26,170 bases of DNA, taken from assembly GCA_023433775.1 (NCBI GenBank), contig JAEYTY010000039.1, positions 1-26,170 on the forward strand. The letters run 5' to 3'. The DNA is from Pseudomonadota bacterium. Lineage in GTDB: Bacteria > Pseudomonadota > Alphaproteobacteria > Rhizobiales > Devosiaceae. Shown piece after piece: positions 8,582-16,907 of this stretch; position 1 is the first letter of the stretch, and each line of letters opens with the position of its first letter. Under the pieces are notes generated by a model. That model was not told the origin of the DNA. It saw nothing but the letters and a program-made list of their open reading frames with translations, and searched no databases. A program made the position numbers and the translations under genes.

Positions 8582-10255
8582 GTGACGGGGACTTCGTTAT
8601 CAAATCGGCATGAGATTGTGCGACTTGCTATTGGCGCACTGGCCGGTATCGCTTTGGCATTTGGCCTCGCCGTTGCTCCGGCATGGGCCGCATCCGAGCG
8701 CGCGCTCTACCTCTATTATACCCACACCAAGGAAACCGCGCGCATCGTCTTCAAGCGCAATGGTCAATATGTGCAGTCGGGCCTCAACGAGCTCAATCAG
8801 TTCCTGCGCGACTGGCGCCGGAATGAGCCCGCCAAGATGGACCCGCGCCTCTTCGATCTGGTGTGGGAAGTCTATCAGGAAGTCGGCGCCACCCAGCCGA
8901 TCAATGTGGTTTCGGCCTATCGCTCGCCCGCCACCAACGCCATGCTGGCCTCGAAATCGTCCGGCGTTGCCGACAATTCCCAGCATATGCGTGGCACCGC
9001 GATGGATTTCTTTATCCCCGGCGTCGCCCTGCCAAAATTGCGCGCCGCCGCAATGCGCCGCCAGGTTGGTGGTGTCGGCTATTATCCGACTTCCGGCAGC
9101 CCCTTCGTCCATCTCGATACCGGCTCTGTTCGAGCCTGGCCGCGCATGAGCCGCTCGCAGCTGGCAGACCTTTTCCCCGATGGCCGCACCATGCACCTGC
9201 CGGCCGATGGCAAGCCACTGTCCCAGGAAGGCTACCAGACGGCCATGGCCGAATGGAAACGCTGCCATTCGGTGCCCTGCAGTGACGGCTCCAGCGGCAC
9301 CCGCGTCGCCTCAAATGGTGGCGGCAGCGGTGGTACGCTGATGGATCTGCTGTTCGGCGGCAATGACAAGCAGAATGCCGCGCCAGTACCCGCTGCGCCG
9401 CAGGCTGCTCCCCAAACCGCTTCCGTGCAGCTTGCTTCGCTCTCGCCCCAGGCGTCCACCCCGCGCATCGCGCCCGTTCCGGCCATGCGCCCGGCTCGTC
9501 TGGGCGGCGCCGACATCACCACGGCGGAAGTCGCTATTCCCTTCTCGACCAAGGGCAGCGAGCCGCTTGACCCTTCGGAGATGCAGGAGCGCCGCGTGGC
9601 CCCCATTCCGGCGATGAAGTCGGAAAGAATGCAGATCGCCACAGCCGCGCCGCCGCCAGAAAATTCTGCGGTCAATGCGCTCGAAAACCTCGCCGCTCCG
9701 CAGCCGCGCGTGCAGATGAGCAATCCGGAAGCCGGCACGCTTACCGCCTATCTCCCGTCCAATACCCCTGACGCCGAGGCCCAGCGCGCCCTGCAGATGA
9801 TCATCGAGCGCTCGACCACGGGCACCGTGACGCCGCCCCAGCCCGCGCAGCGCCTGCCCGCGCTTTCCAGCGGCCTGCGCACCGCCTCCCTTGGCGCCAG
9901 CGCCGCAGACCCCATGGCCAATCTCTTTTCCGGCACCTTCAGCGCCGCGCAGAATGCCGGCGACGCCTCTGTGGCCCAGGCTCTCGCCTCCTTCGTCGCC
10001 ACAGCCCCGGCCGCGAAAGCGGACATGCGCCGACCCGAACTTGTCGCGCCCGATCTTGAACATGGCGTCGATATGCTCACCGTGCCGCAGGCCCTCACCT
10101 CGAACCATTTCGCGGTCATCTTTGATCACGACGAGGCCGATTTCGACCCGACCCCGGAAATGGGTCCGCAGGTCCGGCAGATGGGCGTGGGCGAGGACAC
10201 AACCGGCCTCGGCCATGCACGGTTCACCCTCGCCTCGGCAGTCCGCACCAACTGA
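8582..10255 (+). CDS. DUF882 / MepK (YcbK)-like murein endopeptidase with long C-terminal extension
   Basis: About 557 residues. A signal peptide (LAIGALAGIALAFGLAVAPAWA) precedes a DUF882 domain of about 180 residues. Its M15-type zinc ligands are visible: HMRGTAMD gives His135 and Asp142, and FVHLD gives His177, the H-x6-D...H-x-D pattern. E. coli MepK cuts 3-3 cross-links, so this gene is a plausible partner of the L,D-transpeptidase upstream. After about residue 240 comes a low-complexity Ala/Pro/Gln-rich tail of more than 300 residues with a repeated APVPAM/APIPAM element; I recognise no domain in it. The start is uncertain. A GTG at 8501 adds 27 residues rich in TTA and CGA codons unlike the gene body, so I prefer the GTG at 8582. 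Confidence 0.82.
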   Translation: MTGTSLSNRHEIVRLAIGALAGIALAFGLAVAPAWAASERALYLYYTHTKETARIVFKRNGQYVQSGLNELNQFLRDWRRNEPAKMDPRLFDLVWEVYQEVGATQPINVVSAYRSPATNAMLASKSSGVADNSQHMRGTAMDFFIPGVALPKLRAAAMRRQVGGVGYYPTSGSPFVHLDTGSVRAWPRMSRSQLADLFPDGRTMHLPADGKPLSQEGYQTAMAEWKRCHSVPCSDGSSGTRVASNGGGSGGTLMDLLFGGNDKQNAAPVPAAPQAAPQTASVQLASLSPQASTPRIAPVPAMRPARLGGADITTAEVAIPFSTKGSEPLDPSEMQERRVAPIPAMKSERMQIATAAPPPENSAVNALENLAAPQPRVQMSNPEAGTLTAYLPSNTPDAEAQRALQMIIERSTTGTVTPPQPAQRLPALSSGLRTASLGASAADPMANLFSGTFSAAQNAGDASVAQALASFVATAPAAKADMRRPELVAPDLEHGVDMLTVPQALTSNHFAVIFDHDEADFDPTPEMGPQVRQMGVGEDTTGLGHARFTLASAVRTN

Positions 10256-10365
10256 TCGGGCAATGGCGCGGACCGCGTGACTATGTCACCTGTGCCCGCC
10301 CTTTATTTGCCTGAATAATAGGTTCCCTGAAGCGCCTGGCCCAATCACAGTGCAGGGGACTGGCA

Positions 10366-10394
10366 TTGCCAAGTCCGGACCCGGCGCCTAAATA
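10366..10394 (+). promoter_or_regulatory. Sigma-70-type promoter of dxs
   Basis: TTGCCA (10366-10371) and TAAATA (10389-10394) are spaced by exactly 17 nt. Transcription would start about 30 nt before the dxs TTG. The -35 TTG is also the first codon of the longest possible dxs reading frame, which argues against that longer start. Confidence 0.6.
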
Positions 10395-10431
10395 CTGGGT
10401 CAAAATACAAGAACCCCGAGGGAGCCCCAGC

Positions 10432-12363
10432 TTGGCCGATAAGCCGAACACCCCGTTGCTCGACACGGTTGTGACGCCGGCCGATTTGCGCGCCTTGCCC
10501 CGCGAACAGCTGCGCCAGCTCGCGTCCGAATTGCGCTCCGAAATGATCGACGCCGTCTCGGTGACCGGGGGCCACCTCGGCGCCGGGCTAGGGGTTGTCG
10601 AGCTGACCGTGGCGCTCCACGCGGTGTTTAATACCCCCCATGACCGGATCATCTGGGACGTTGGCCACCAGGCCTATCCGCACAAGATCCTCACTGGCCG
10701 CCGCGACCGCATCCGTACCCTGCGCCAGAAGGACGGCCTTTCGGGCTTCACCCGCCGCGCCGAAAGCGAATATGACCCCTTTGGCGCCGGCCATTCATCG
10801 ACCTCGATTTCGGCTGGCCTCGGCATGGCCGTTGCAAGCGACCTCATGGACAAGCCGCGCAATGTCATTGCCGTCATCGGCGATGGCGCCATGTCGGCCG
10901 GCATGGCCTATGAGGCCATGAACAATGCCGGCGCCATGGATGCGCGACTGATCGTCATTCTCAACGACAATGAGATGTCCATTGCCCCGCCCACGGGCGC
11001 ATTGCGGACTTATCTGGCCCGGCTGGTATCGAGCCCGGCCTATCGCGGCACGCGCGAGGCGGCCAAGACCGTCGTCAGCAAATTGCCCAAGGCGCTCTAC
11101 GAGCCCGCGCGCAAGACCGAGGAATTTGCCCGCTCCTTCTTCACCGGCGGCACGCTGTTTGAAGAGCTGGGGTTCTACTATGTCGGCCCGATTGACGGGC
11201 ACAATCTCGACGACCTCCTGCCCATCCTCGAAAATGTCCGCGACGCCGGCGAGGGCCCGATCCTCGTTCATGCCGTGACCAAAAAGGGCAAGGGCTATGA
11301 GCCGGCAGAAAATTCCGCCGACAAATATCATGGCGTGTCCAAATTCAACGTCATCACCGGCGCCCAGACCAAGGCGCCATCCAACGCGCCGTCCTACACA
11401 TCCATCTTCGCCGAAAGCCTCATTCAGGAAGCCGAGGCAGATCCGCGCGTCGTCGCCATCACCGCGGCAATGCCCTCGGGCACCGGCCTCGACAAATTCG
11501 CCGAACTGTTTCCGTCGCGCATTTTTGACGTCGGCATCGCCGAACAGCACGCTGTGACCTTTGCCGCGGGCATGGCGAGCGAAGGCCTGCGTCCATTCTG
11601 CGCCATCTATTCCACCTTCCTGCAGCGCGCCTATGATCAGGTGGTGCATGACGTCGCCATCCAGGGCCTGCCGGTCCGCTTCGCCATTGATCGCGCGGGC
11701 TATGTCGGCGCCGATGGCCCGACCCATGCCGGCAATTATGATAATGCCTATCTCGGGGCCATTCCCGGCATCGTGCAAATGGCCGCCGCCGACGAGGCCG
11801 AATTGCGCCATATGGTGGCGACCGCCGCTGCCTATGATGCCGGCCCCATCTCCTTCCGCTATCCACGCGGCGATGGCATGGGCGTCGACATGCCGGCGCG
11901 GGGCGAAATCCTCACCATCGGCAAGGGCCGCATTGTCCGCCAGGGCAGCACGATTGCGCTCCTCTCCTATGGCACACGGCTGGGCGAAGTGCTCGCCGCC
12001 GCCGACCGCCTCGCCGCTCTGGGCCTCAATCCCACAGTCGCCGATGCGCGCTTCCTCAAGCCGCTCGACGAAGACCTGATTGCCCGTCTTGCCGCCAGCC
12101 ACGATGTGCTGATCTCGACCGAGGAAGGCTCCATTGGCGGCTTCGGCAGCCATGTCGCGACCTTCCTCGCCAGCAATGGCCTGCTCGATGGCAAGCTGCG
12201 TTTCCGCCCGCTGATGATCCCGGATCGTTTTGTCGAACACGCAAGCCAGGCGGACATGTATGCCGATGCCGGGCTTGACCGCGACGGCATTGTGTCGACC
12301 GCGCTGACGGCCCTGGGCTATGACGACGCGGCAATGGCCGCCGCCCTCGCGCGCATCAGCTAA
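10432..12363 (+). CDS. dxs: 1-deoxy-D-xylulose-5-phosphate synthase
   Basis: 643-residue thiamine-diphosphate enzyme. It condenses pyruvate and glyceraldehyde-3-phosphate to DXP, the first step of the MEP isoprenoid pathway and a precursor for thiamine and pyridoxal. Visible features: GGHLGAGLGVVELTVALH near the N-terminus, DVGHQAYPHKILTGR, the ThDP/Mg motif GDGAMSAGMAYEAMNNAG...LNDNEMSIA, the pyrimidine-domain DVGIAEQHAVTFAAGMA with the catalytic Glu, and DRAGYVGADGPTHAG. The start is TTG at 10432, with GAGGGAG 7 nt upstream and a readable promoter just before it. Length is typical. The gene converges on the histidine kinase; the two stop codons overlap and no terminator is visible between them. 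Confidence 0.95.
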   Translation: MADKPNTPLLDTVVTPADLRALPREQLRQLASELRSEMIDAVSVTGGHLGAGLGVVELTVALHAVFNTPHDRIIWDVGHQAYPHKILTGRRDRIRTLRQKDGLSGFTRRAESEYDPFGAGHSSTSISAGLGMAVASDLMDKPRNVIAVIGDGAMSAGMAYEAMNNAGAMDARLIVILNDNEMSIAPPTGALRTYLARLVSSPAYRGTREAAKTVVSKLPKALYEPARKTEEFARSFFTGGTLFEELGFYYVGPIDGHNLDDLLPILENVRDAGEGPILVHAVTKKGKGYEPAENSADKYHGVSKFNVITGAQTKAPSNAPSYTSIFAESLIQEAEADPRVVAITAAMPSGTGLDKFAELFPSRIFDVGIAEQHAVTFAAGMASEGLRPFCAIYSTFLQRAYDQVVHDVAIQGLPVRFAIDRAGYVGADGPTHAGNYDNAYLGAIPGIVQMAAADEAELRHMVATAAAYDAGPISFRYPRGDGMGVDMPARGEILTIGKGRIVRQGSTIALLSYGTRLGEVLAAADRLAALGLNPTVADARFLKPLDEDLIARLAASHDVLISTEEGSIGGFGSHVATFLASNGLLDGKLRFRPLMIPDRFVEHASQADMYADAGLDRDGIVSTALTALGYDDAAMAAALARIS

Positions 12364-13910
12364 ACCTGGCGCACCCGGGCCGACAGGGCAATATCGGCCT
12401 CGAAGACCGTGCCTCCATCATTTCGGAATGTGTAGGTGCCATCCATCTGCGCCACCACACCGCGAATGAGCCGCATACCCATGCTGCTGCCCCCGCTGGC
12501 CTGGCTGTCAATGCCGGCCCCATTGTCGCGCACCGTGAGAATGGCCCTTCCATCCGTGCCATGATCGAGTGACACCAGAATGCGACCCTTCCCGTCGGGG
12601 TTGAAGGCATATTTGCAGGCATTGGTCACGAGCTCGCTCAGCAGCAGCGCCAGCGGTGTCGCGTGGTCCCGGTCCACCGGAATATGCGCCACCGCATATT
12701 CAATCTGAGCGTCACAGCCATAGGCGGCAATCACTTGCTCGGCCACGGCGGGGATGAAGTCGTGCGCGTCGATGTCCTGATAGCGGTCATGCTGATAAAT
12801 GTGCTCATGCATGGCCGCCATAGCCGCAAAACGGCTTTGCAGATCGAGCTTTGCCTGCTGCGGAATATCCTGCATCCGCACCAGCGACTGCACCGACTGC
12901 AGATTGTTTTTCACCCGGTGATGAATTTCGCGGAACAGCATGGTGTTGGCTTCAACCGAGTCTTCCAGCGCCCGCTTCTGCCGCTCGTCACGATAAAGCA
13001 ACCGCACGATCCAGGCGCAGCCCAGGATAAGCCCGAGCACAATGGGCGACACGATGATGAACACCGCCGTTATGGCGCCGTTGAAATTGGCCCAGGTCTG
13101 GCCGGAACTGAGCGATGCAAGGGCAACAATGTCCGTTCCCGGCACCCGCCGATAGCTGACGACCCGGGCAACCCCGTCAATGGGGGAGCTTTCCGATGTA
13201 TATGTGCCGGTATCGGCTTCAGGCAGATACTCGGTGAACAGCGGCAACTGGCTGAGATCCATCGGTCCGTCCGATGGCGGATAGCGCGCAATCAGCTGCC
13301 CATCGTTTCGAATAAGGCTGACTGTGGAAGCGTCTTCCAGATCGAGCGTTCGCCAAAGGTCGCCCAGCAGCGTTTCTGGAAAGGACACCATGATGGCGCC
13401 GGCAAACACGCCATTGCGTTCCATACGCTTGCTGAAGACGAAGATGCGGTCCCCGGTCAGACGGCTGAAAATAAGCGGCGATGTGAAAAACGATGCACCG
13501 TCTTTGACCGCAATGAAATAGTCCCGGTCAGAAACATTGACCGACGCAGCGCCCGGCACTGTCGCGTAGATCGTGTGTGCGTCGGCATCAATGATGTAAA
13601 CTTCGGTCAGGTTTGGCAGCCCCTGCAAAACGGCCGAGAGATCGGGGGAATTGCCCGACAGATTGGGTCCCAGCGCAGCATCCACGCGGCGCAGAGTCTG
13701 CCGGCCTACCTCAGAAATCCATGCGGCATTTATGGAGACAGCCTAGGCCGCGGCATTGGACCGCTCGACCAGCCGCTCTTCTGTCTGCTGGACACCGGCG
13801 ACGAGAAAATAGCCGAAGATCGTCGCAAAAACGGCGAGAAAAACCAGCATGAGCCCGATGGCGGCAGAGATTGCCGACACGGATTTGCGAGCGACCTTGC
13901 TCTCCCCCAG
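12360..13910 (-). pseudogene. Cache-domain HisKA_2 sensor histidine kinase interrupted by an amber codon
   Basis: The full frame would give a kinase of about 515 residues. It has a basic N-terminus (GESKVARKS), TM1 (ISAAIGLMLVFLAVFATIFGY), and VQQTEERLVERSNAAA followed by TAG at 13743-13745. The same frame then continues AVSINAAWISEVGRQTLRRVDAALG into a dCache-like sensor (YIIDADAHTIYATVPG, DRDYF). TM2 follows (FIIVSPIVLGLILGCAWIV), then the H-box EIHHRVKNNLQ and an ATPase domain with ELVTNACKYAF and VRDNGAGI. Kinase motifs are intact, so the lesion is probably recent; CAG to TAG is the simplest change. The start is also odd: no ATG is in frame. CTG at 13910 has GGGGAGG 5 nt before it, and a GTG at 13880 lies inside TM1. 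The part from GTG 13685 could be called a 441-aa ORF, but it has no ribosome-binding site. Confidence 0.8.
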
Positions 13911-14128
13911 AATAGCCTCCCCGACAGAACTGCCTACTTCGACGCAATGCAGAACGTATCTAAGGGCAAACAGTTCCCGTTGAAACGCGCCTCTATACGG
14001 AAATATCCGGTTGGGTGAACGACCTAGCGAAATAGTGGCAGTTCTTCGGCATTCGCCTTATCGTTACAATAAAGCCTTAAATGCTCTTCGTTCATGGTCG
14101 CTTATCCCGTCCAGAACCGGAACAGGTC

Positions 14129-14359
14129 ATGACCATTTCGAGTATTGCCCATGGCGCAAATGGAATGCGCCTCGCCGCAGACCGCTTTGACGCCAGCGCC
14201 AGCCGTGTTGCCCGGCTTGGCACCGAACTTGGGCCGGAGGTCAATCTCGCCAGTGAAATGGTCGAGGTCATTGAGGCCAAGGCGCAATTCAAGGCGTCGG
14301 CAAAAATCGTGAGCGTGGCCGACAATCTTGCCCGGACCACGCTCGATATTCTGGTTTAG
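14129..14359 (+). CDS. Miniature flagellar basal-body rod-like protein
   Basis: 76 residues. The N-terminus (SSIAHGANGMRLAADRFDASASRVA) resembles the Flg_bb_rod helix of FlgB/C/F/G, normally followed by ANANT. The C-terminus (NLASEMVEVIEAKAQFKASAKIVSVADNLARTTLDIL) closely matches the Flg_bbr_C helix of rod and hook proteins. The large central domain of normal rod proteins is absent, so the two terminal helices are almost joined. No other flagellar gene is in the window. I place the start at ATG 14129; an in-frame ATG at 14081 adds 16 residues with no rod similarity. Function unknown; it could be a rod-like adaptor or a relic. Confidence 0.65.
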   Translation: MTISSIAHGANGMRLAADRFDASASRVARLGTELGPEVNLASEMVEVIEAKAQFKASAKIVSVADNLARTTLDILV

Positions 14360-14365
14360 TTCCGG

Positions 14366-14629
14366 TCAGTCCTCGGACGGCGCGGCAACCATGCCCAGCG
14401 CGGACATATAGAGCTCGAGCAGCGCTTCTTGCTCCATGCGCTCATTGGCGTCCTGCTTGCGGATCGTCACGATCTTGCGCAGGATCTTGGTGTCGAAACC
14501 ATTGCCCTTGGCTTCGGCGTAGATTTCCTTGATATCGGCGGCGATGGCGGCCTTTTCTTCTTCCATGCGCTCAATGCGCTCGATAAATGCGCGGAGCTGA
14601 TCCTGCGCGACGCTGTCTTCCACGGCCAT
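14366..14629 (-). CDS. gapR: GapR-family (DUF2312) nucleoid-associated protein
   Basis: 87-residue acidic/basic coiled-coil protein of the DUF2312 family. The core is DQLRAFIERIERMEEEKAAIAADIKEIYAEAKGNGFDTKILRKIV, near the N-terminus, with KQDANERMEQEALLELYMSALG closing it. In Caulobacter, GapR clamps over-twisted DNA ahead of replication and transcription forks and stimulates topoisomerases. Length and the GNGFDTKILRKI segment match the family closely. I chose the ATG at 14629, with AAGGA 7 nt upstream; the longer frame to 14761 has no similarity. It converges on the rod-like gene (6-nt gap) and is divergent from the DUF1036 gene. Confidence 0.92.
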   Translation of the reverse strand: MAVEDSVAQDQLRAFIERIERMEEEKAAIAADIKEIYAEAKGNGFDTKILRKIVTIRKQDANERMEQEALLELYMSALGMVAAPSED

Positions 14630-14825
14630 GGCTCTATCCTTGTCAGTTCGGGCTCCGTTCAACCTCATGGCCCCGCCCGGTTCAACCCCTTTGTCGATCA
14701 ATCCACATGCTGGGGCGCAAAGCGTGGCCGTGCCGCTTCTGCATACCGGCAATTCCGCCAAAATCGGGCTTTAGCCATTGACCTCATCCCGCGCATCGGC
14801 TCAAACAACCACGGACCTATTCCCG

Positions 14826-15401
14826 ATGATTTCTGGCACTCACTTGCACAGCATCCGTCTCGGATCGACCCTGTTGATCGCTGCCTTTGCGGGCTTGCTG
14901 GCCTTTGCCACTCCCGCGCGCGCCGATTTGCGCATCTGCAACCAGACAGCCAACCTTGTTTCCGTCGCTTTGGGCTATCGCGCCGAGCGTGGCTGGATGA
15001 GCGAAGGCTGGTGGCAGACCCCGCCCGGCGAATGCAATGTGGTGGTGCAGGGCGACCTGCAGCGCCGCTTCTACTATCTGCACATTGTCGATGATATCGG
15101 CGGCGGCGCCTGGGACGGACAGGTCTTCATGTGCACGCGTGACGAAACCTTCACAATATTCGGGGTTGAGGATTGCCTCGCCCGGGGCTATGAGCGCACC
15201 GGGTTCTTCGAAATCGATACAGAACAAAACCGCTCGGACTGGACTTTGCAGCTGACTGAGGGCAGCGGAGCACCCAGCATTGTTGGTCCGGACGGCGAGG
15301 AAGACCTCGAAGACCCGGCTTTCCTCGTCGATACCGATGCCGGGGGCCCGCAAGTTGCCCCTATTGATCCACCAGATACAGAAAACATGGACACCCAATG
15401 A
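14826..15401 (+). CDS. Secreted DUF1036 protein
   Basis: 191-residue DUF1036 protein. A signal peptide runs to about residue 33 (LGSTLLIAAFAGLLAFATPARA, cut before DLRIC). The DUF1036 core follows: DLRICNQTANLVSVALGYR, GWMSEGWWQTPPGEC, and FYYLHIVDD. Four cysteines (in LRICNQ, GECN, FMCTR and EDCLA) could form two disulfides in the periplasm. The C-terminus is acidic and Pro-rich. Its stop overlaps the pyk start as ATGA, so the two are almost certainly co-transcribed and coupled. The start could also be the ATG at 14778 (16 more residues); I prefer 14826 because it places the signal peptide better. The family's role is not established. Confidence 0.82.
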   Translation: MISGTHLHSIRLGSTLLIAAFAGLLAFATPARADLRICNQTANLVSVALGYRAERGWMSEGWWQTPPGECNVVVQGDLQRRFYYLHIVDDIGGGAWDGQVFMCTRDETFTIFGVEDCLARGYERTGFFEIDTEQNRSDWTLQLTEGSGAPSIVGPDGEEDLEDPAFLVDTDAGGPQVAPIDPPDTENMDTQ

Positions 15402-16837
15402 GACGGATCAGACGCGCAAAGATCCTCGCCACGCTCGGGCCAGCCAGCCACGACGAGAAGATGATCGAGGAACTTGCCAAGGCCGGCGCGGACGTGTTCC
15501 GCATCAATATGAGCCATGCAAGTCACGAGCTCATGCGCCAGACCGTCGAGCGCATTCGCAATGTCGAAGCCCGTCTCAAGCATCCCATCGGCATTCTGGC
15601 CGATTTGCAGGGCCCCAAGCTGCGCGTGTGGAAATTCGCCGAGGGCTCGGTCAATCTCGTTGCCGGGCAGAAATTCACCCTCGACAGCGATCAGAACGAC
15701 ACCGGCAATTCCGAGCGCGTCTATCTCCCGCATCCCGAAATCATCGAAAGCGTCTCGGTGGGCGACCGCCTGCTGCTCGATGATGGCAAGCTTCAGCTCA
15801 AGGCCACCAAGGTGGGCGGCGGCGTCATCGAGACCGAAGTCGTCTATGGCGGCAAGCTGTCGGACAAGAAGGGCGTTTCCCTGCCCGACACGCTCCTGCC
15901 CACCGGCGCGCTGACCGAGAAGGACCATGCGGACCTGCTCGAAGTGCTCAAGGCCGATGTGGACTGGATCGCCCTCTCCTTCGTGCAGCGCCCCGAAGAC
16001 ATCATCGACGTGCGCAAGATCGTCCAGGGCCGCGCCGGGGTCATGGCCAAGATCGAAAAGCCCCAGGCCATCGAACGTCTTGAGGAAATCATCAAGCTCT
16101 CCGACGCCATCATGGTCGCCCGCGGCGATCTCGGCGTCGAACTGCCGCTCGAAACCGTGCCGGGCCTGCAAAAGCGCATGATCCGCATGTGCCGCCGCTA
16201 TGGCAAGCCGGTGGTCGTCGCGACCCAGATGCTGGAATCGATGATCACCGCGCCGGTGCCGACTCGCGCTGAAGTTTCAGACGTGTCCATCGCTGTCTTT
16301 GAAGGCGCCGACGCGGTCATGCTCTCGGCCGAAAGCGCCTCGGGCCAGTATCCGCTCGAAGCCGTGGCAACCATGAACAAGGTAGCCGTCGCCGTCGAAA
16401 GCGATGCCAATTATCGTAACATCATCCGCGCCGCCCAGACCGAGCCGGAAGCAACCGCTGCCGACGCTATCTCTGCCGCGACGCGCCAGGTAGCCGAAAC
16501 GCTCGATCTGGCAGCCATCGTCACCTATACGGCCTCTGGCTCCACCGGCATTCGCGCCGCCCGCGAGCGGCCCAGCAAGCCGATCATCGCGCTCTCGCCC
16601 AATCTGCGCACTATCCGCCGCCTCTCGGTGGTCTGGGGCATTCATTGCGTGCAGACCGAAGACGCCGTGAGCCTCGAGGACATGGTCGATCGCGCCTGCG
16701 TCATCGCCTATCAGGAAGGCTTTGCCCGCCCCGGCGACCGCATTGCCATCACCGCCGGCGTGCCGCTGGGCACTCCCGGCGCCACCAACATGCTCCGCAT
16801 CGCCTTTGTTCGTCAGGACGGCGCCGGGTCCAGTTAG
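15398..16837 (+). CDS. pyk: Pyruvate kinase
   Basis: 479-residue pyruvate kinase, the last step of glycolysis (phosphoenolpyruvate plus ADP to pyruvate plus ATP). The N-terminal TIM barrel has KILATLGPASHDE and FRINMSHASH. The B domain lies at about residues 70-170. The family signature VMAKIEKPQAIE contains the catalytic Lys; metal and substrate segments are MVARGDLGVELP and VVATQMLESM, then DAVMLSAESASGQYP. The C-terminal domain (about 345-475) includes TYTASGSTGIRAARERP. Length and all key motifs are normal. The ATG overlaps the DUF1036 stop by 4 nt, and a strong terminator follows 33 nt after the gene. Confidence 0.96.
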   Translation: MRRIRRAKILATLGPASHDEKMIEELAKAGADVFRINMSHASHELMRQTVERIRNVEARLKHPIGILADLQGPKLRVWKFAEGSVNLVAGQKFTLDSDQNDTGNSERVYLPHPEIIESVSVGDRLLLDDGKLQLKATKVGGGVIETEVVYGGKLSDKKGVSLPDTLLPTGALTEKDHADLLEVLKADVDWIALSFVQRPEDIIDVRKIVQGRAGVMAKIEKPQAIERLEEIIKLSDAIMVARGDLGVELPLETVPGLQKRMIRMCRRYGKPVVVATQMLESMITAPVPTRAEVSDVSIAVFEGADAVMLSAESASGQYPLEAVATMNKVAVAVESDANYRNIIRAAQTEPEATAADAISAATRQVAETLDLAAIVTYTASGSTGIRAARERPSKPIIALSPNLRTIRRLSVVWGIHCVQTEDAVSLEDMVDRACVIAYQEGFARPGDRIAITAGVPLGTPGATNMLRIAFVRQDGAGSS

Positions 16838-16865
16838 TCCTGAGCTGAAGTCCCGTATCTTCAAC

Positions 16866-16895
16866 AAAAAGCCCGGCAGCGATGCCGGGCTTTTT
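16866..16895. terminator. Bidirectional terminator after pyk
   Basis: GCCCGGC (16871-16877) and GCCGGGC (16884-16890) form a perfect stem around a 6-nt loop, flanked by AAAAA on the left and TTTTT on the right. It can serve both pyk on plus and the convergent 132-aa gene on minus, which stops at 16908. Confidence 0.93.
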
Positions 16896-16907
16896 CATTG
16901 GCCAAGA

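Noticed and set aside
10795..12240. 481-codon open frame antisense to dxs
   Set aside because: Shadow of dxs produced by GC-rich third positions; low-complexity Gly/His/Ala content, no family pattern, no ribosome-binding site. The dxs frame carries all motifs.
13743..13745. Amber codon read as pyrrolysine or another amino acid
   Set aside because: No stimulatory element or reason for recoding is visible, and Gln fits the context by a single transition.
12663..14018. 451-codon plus-strand frame opposite the histidine kinase
   Set aside because: The minus strand encodes clear Cache and kinase motifs here. The plus translation has no family features and spans the intergenic region.
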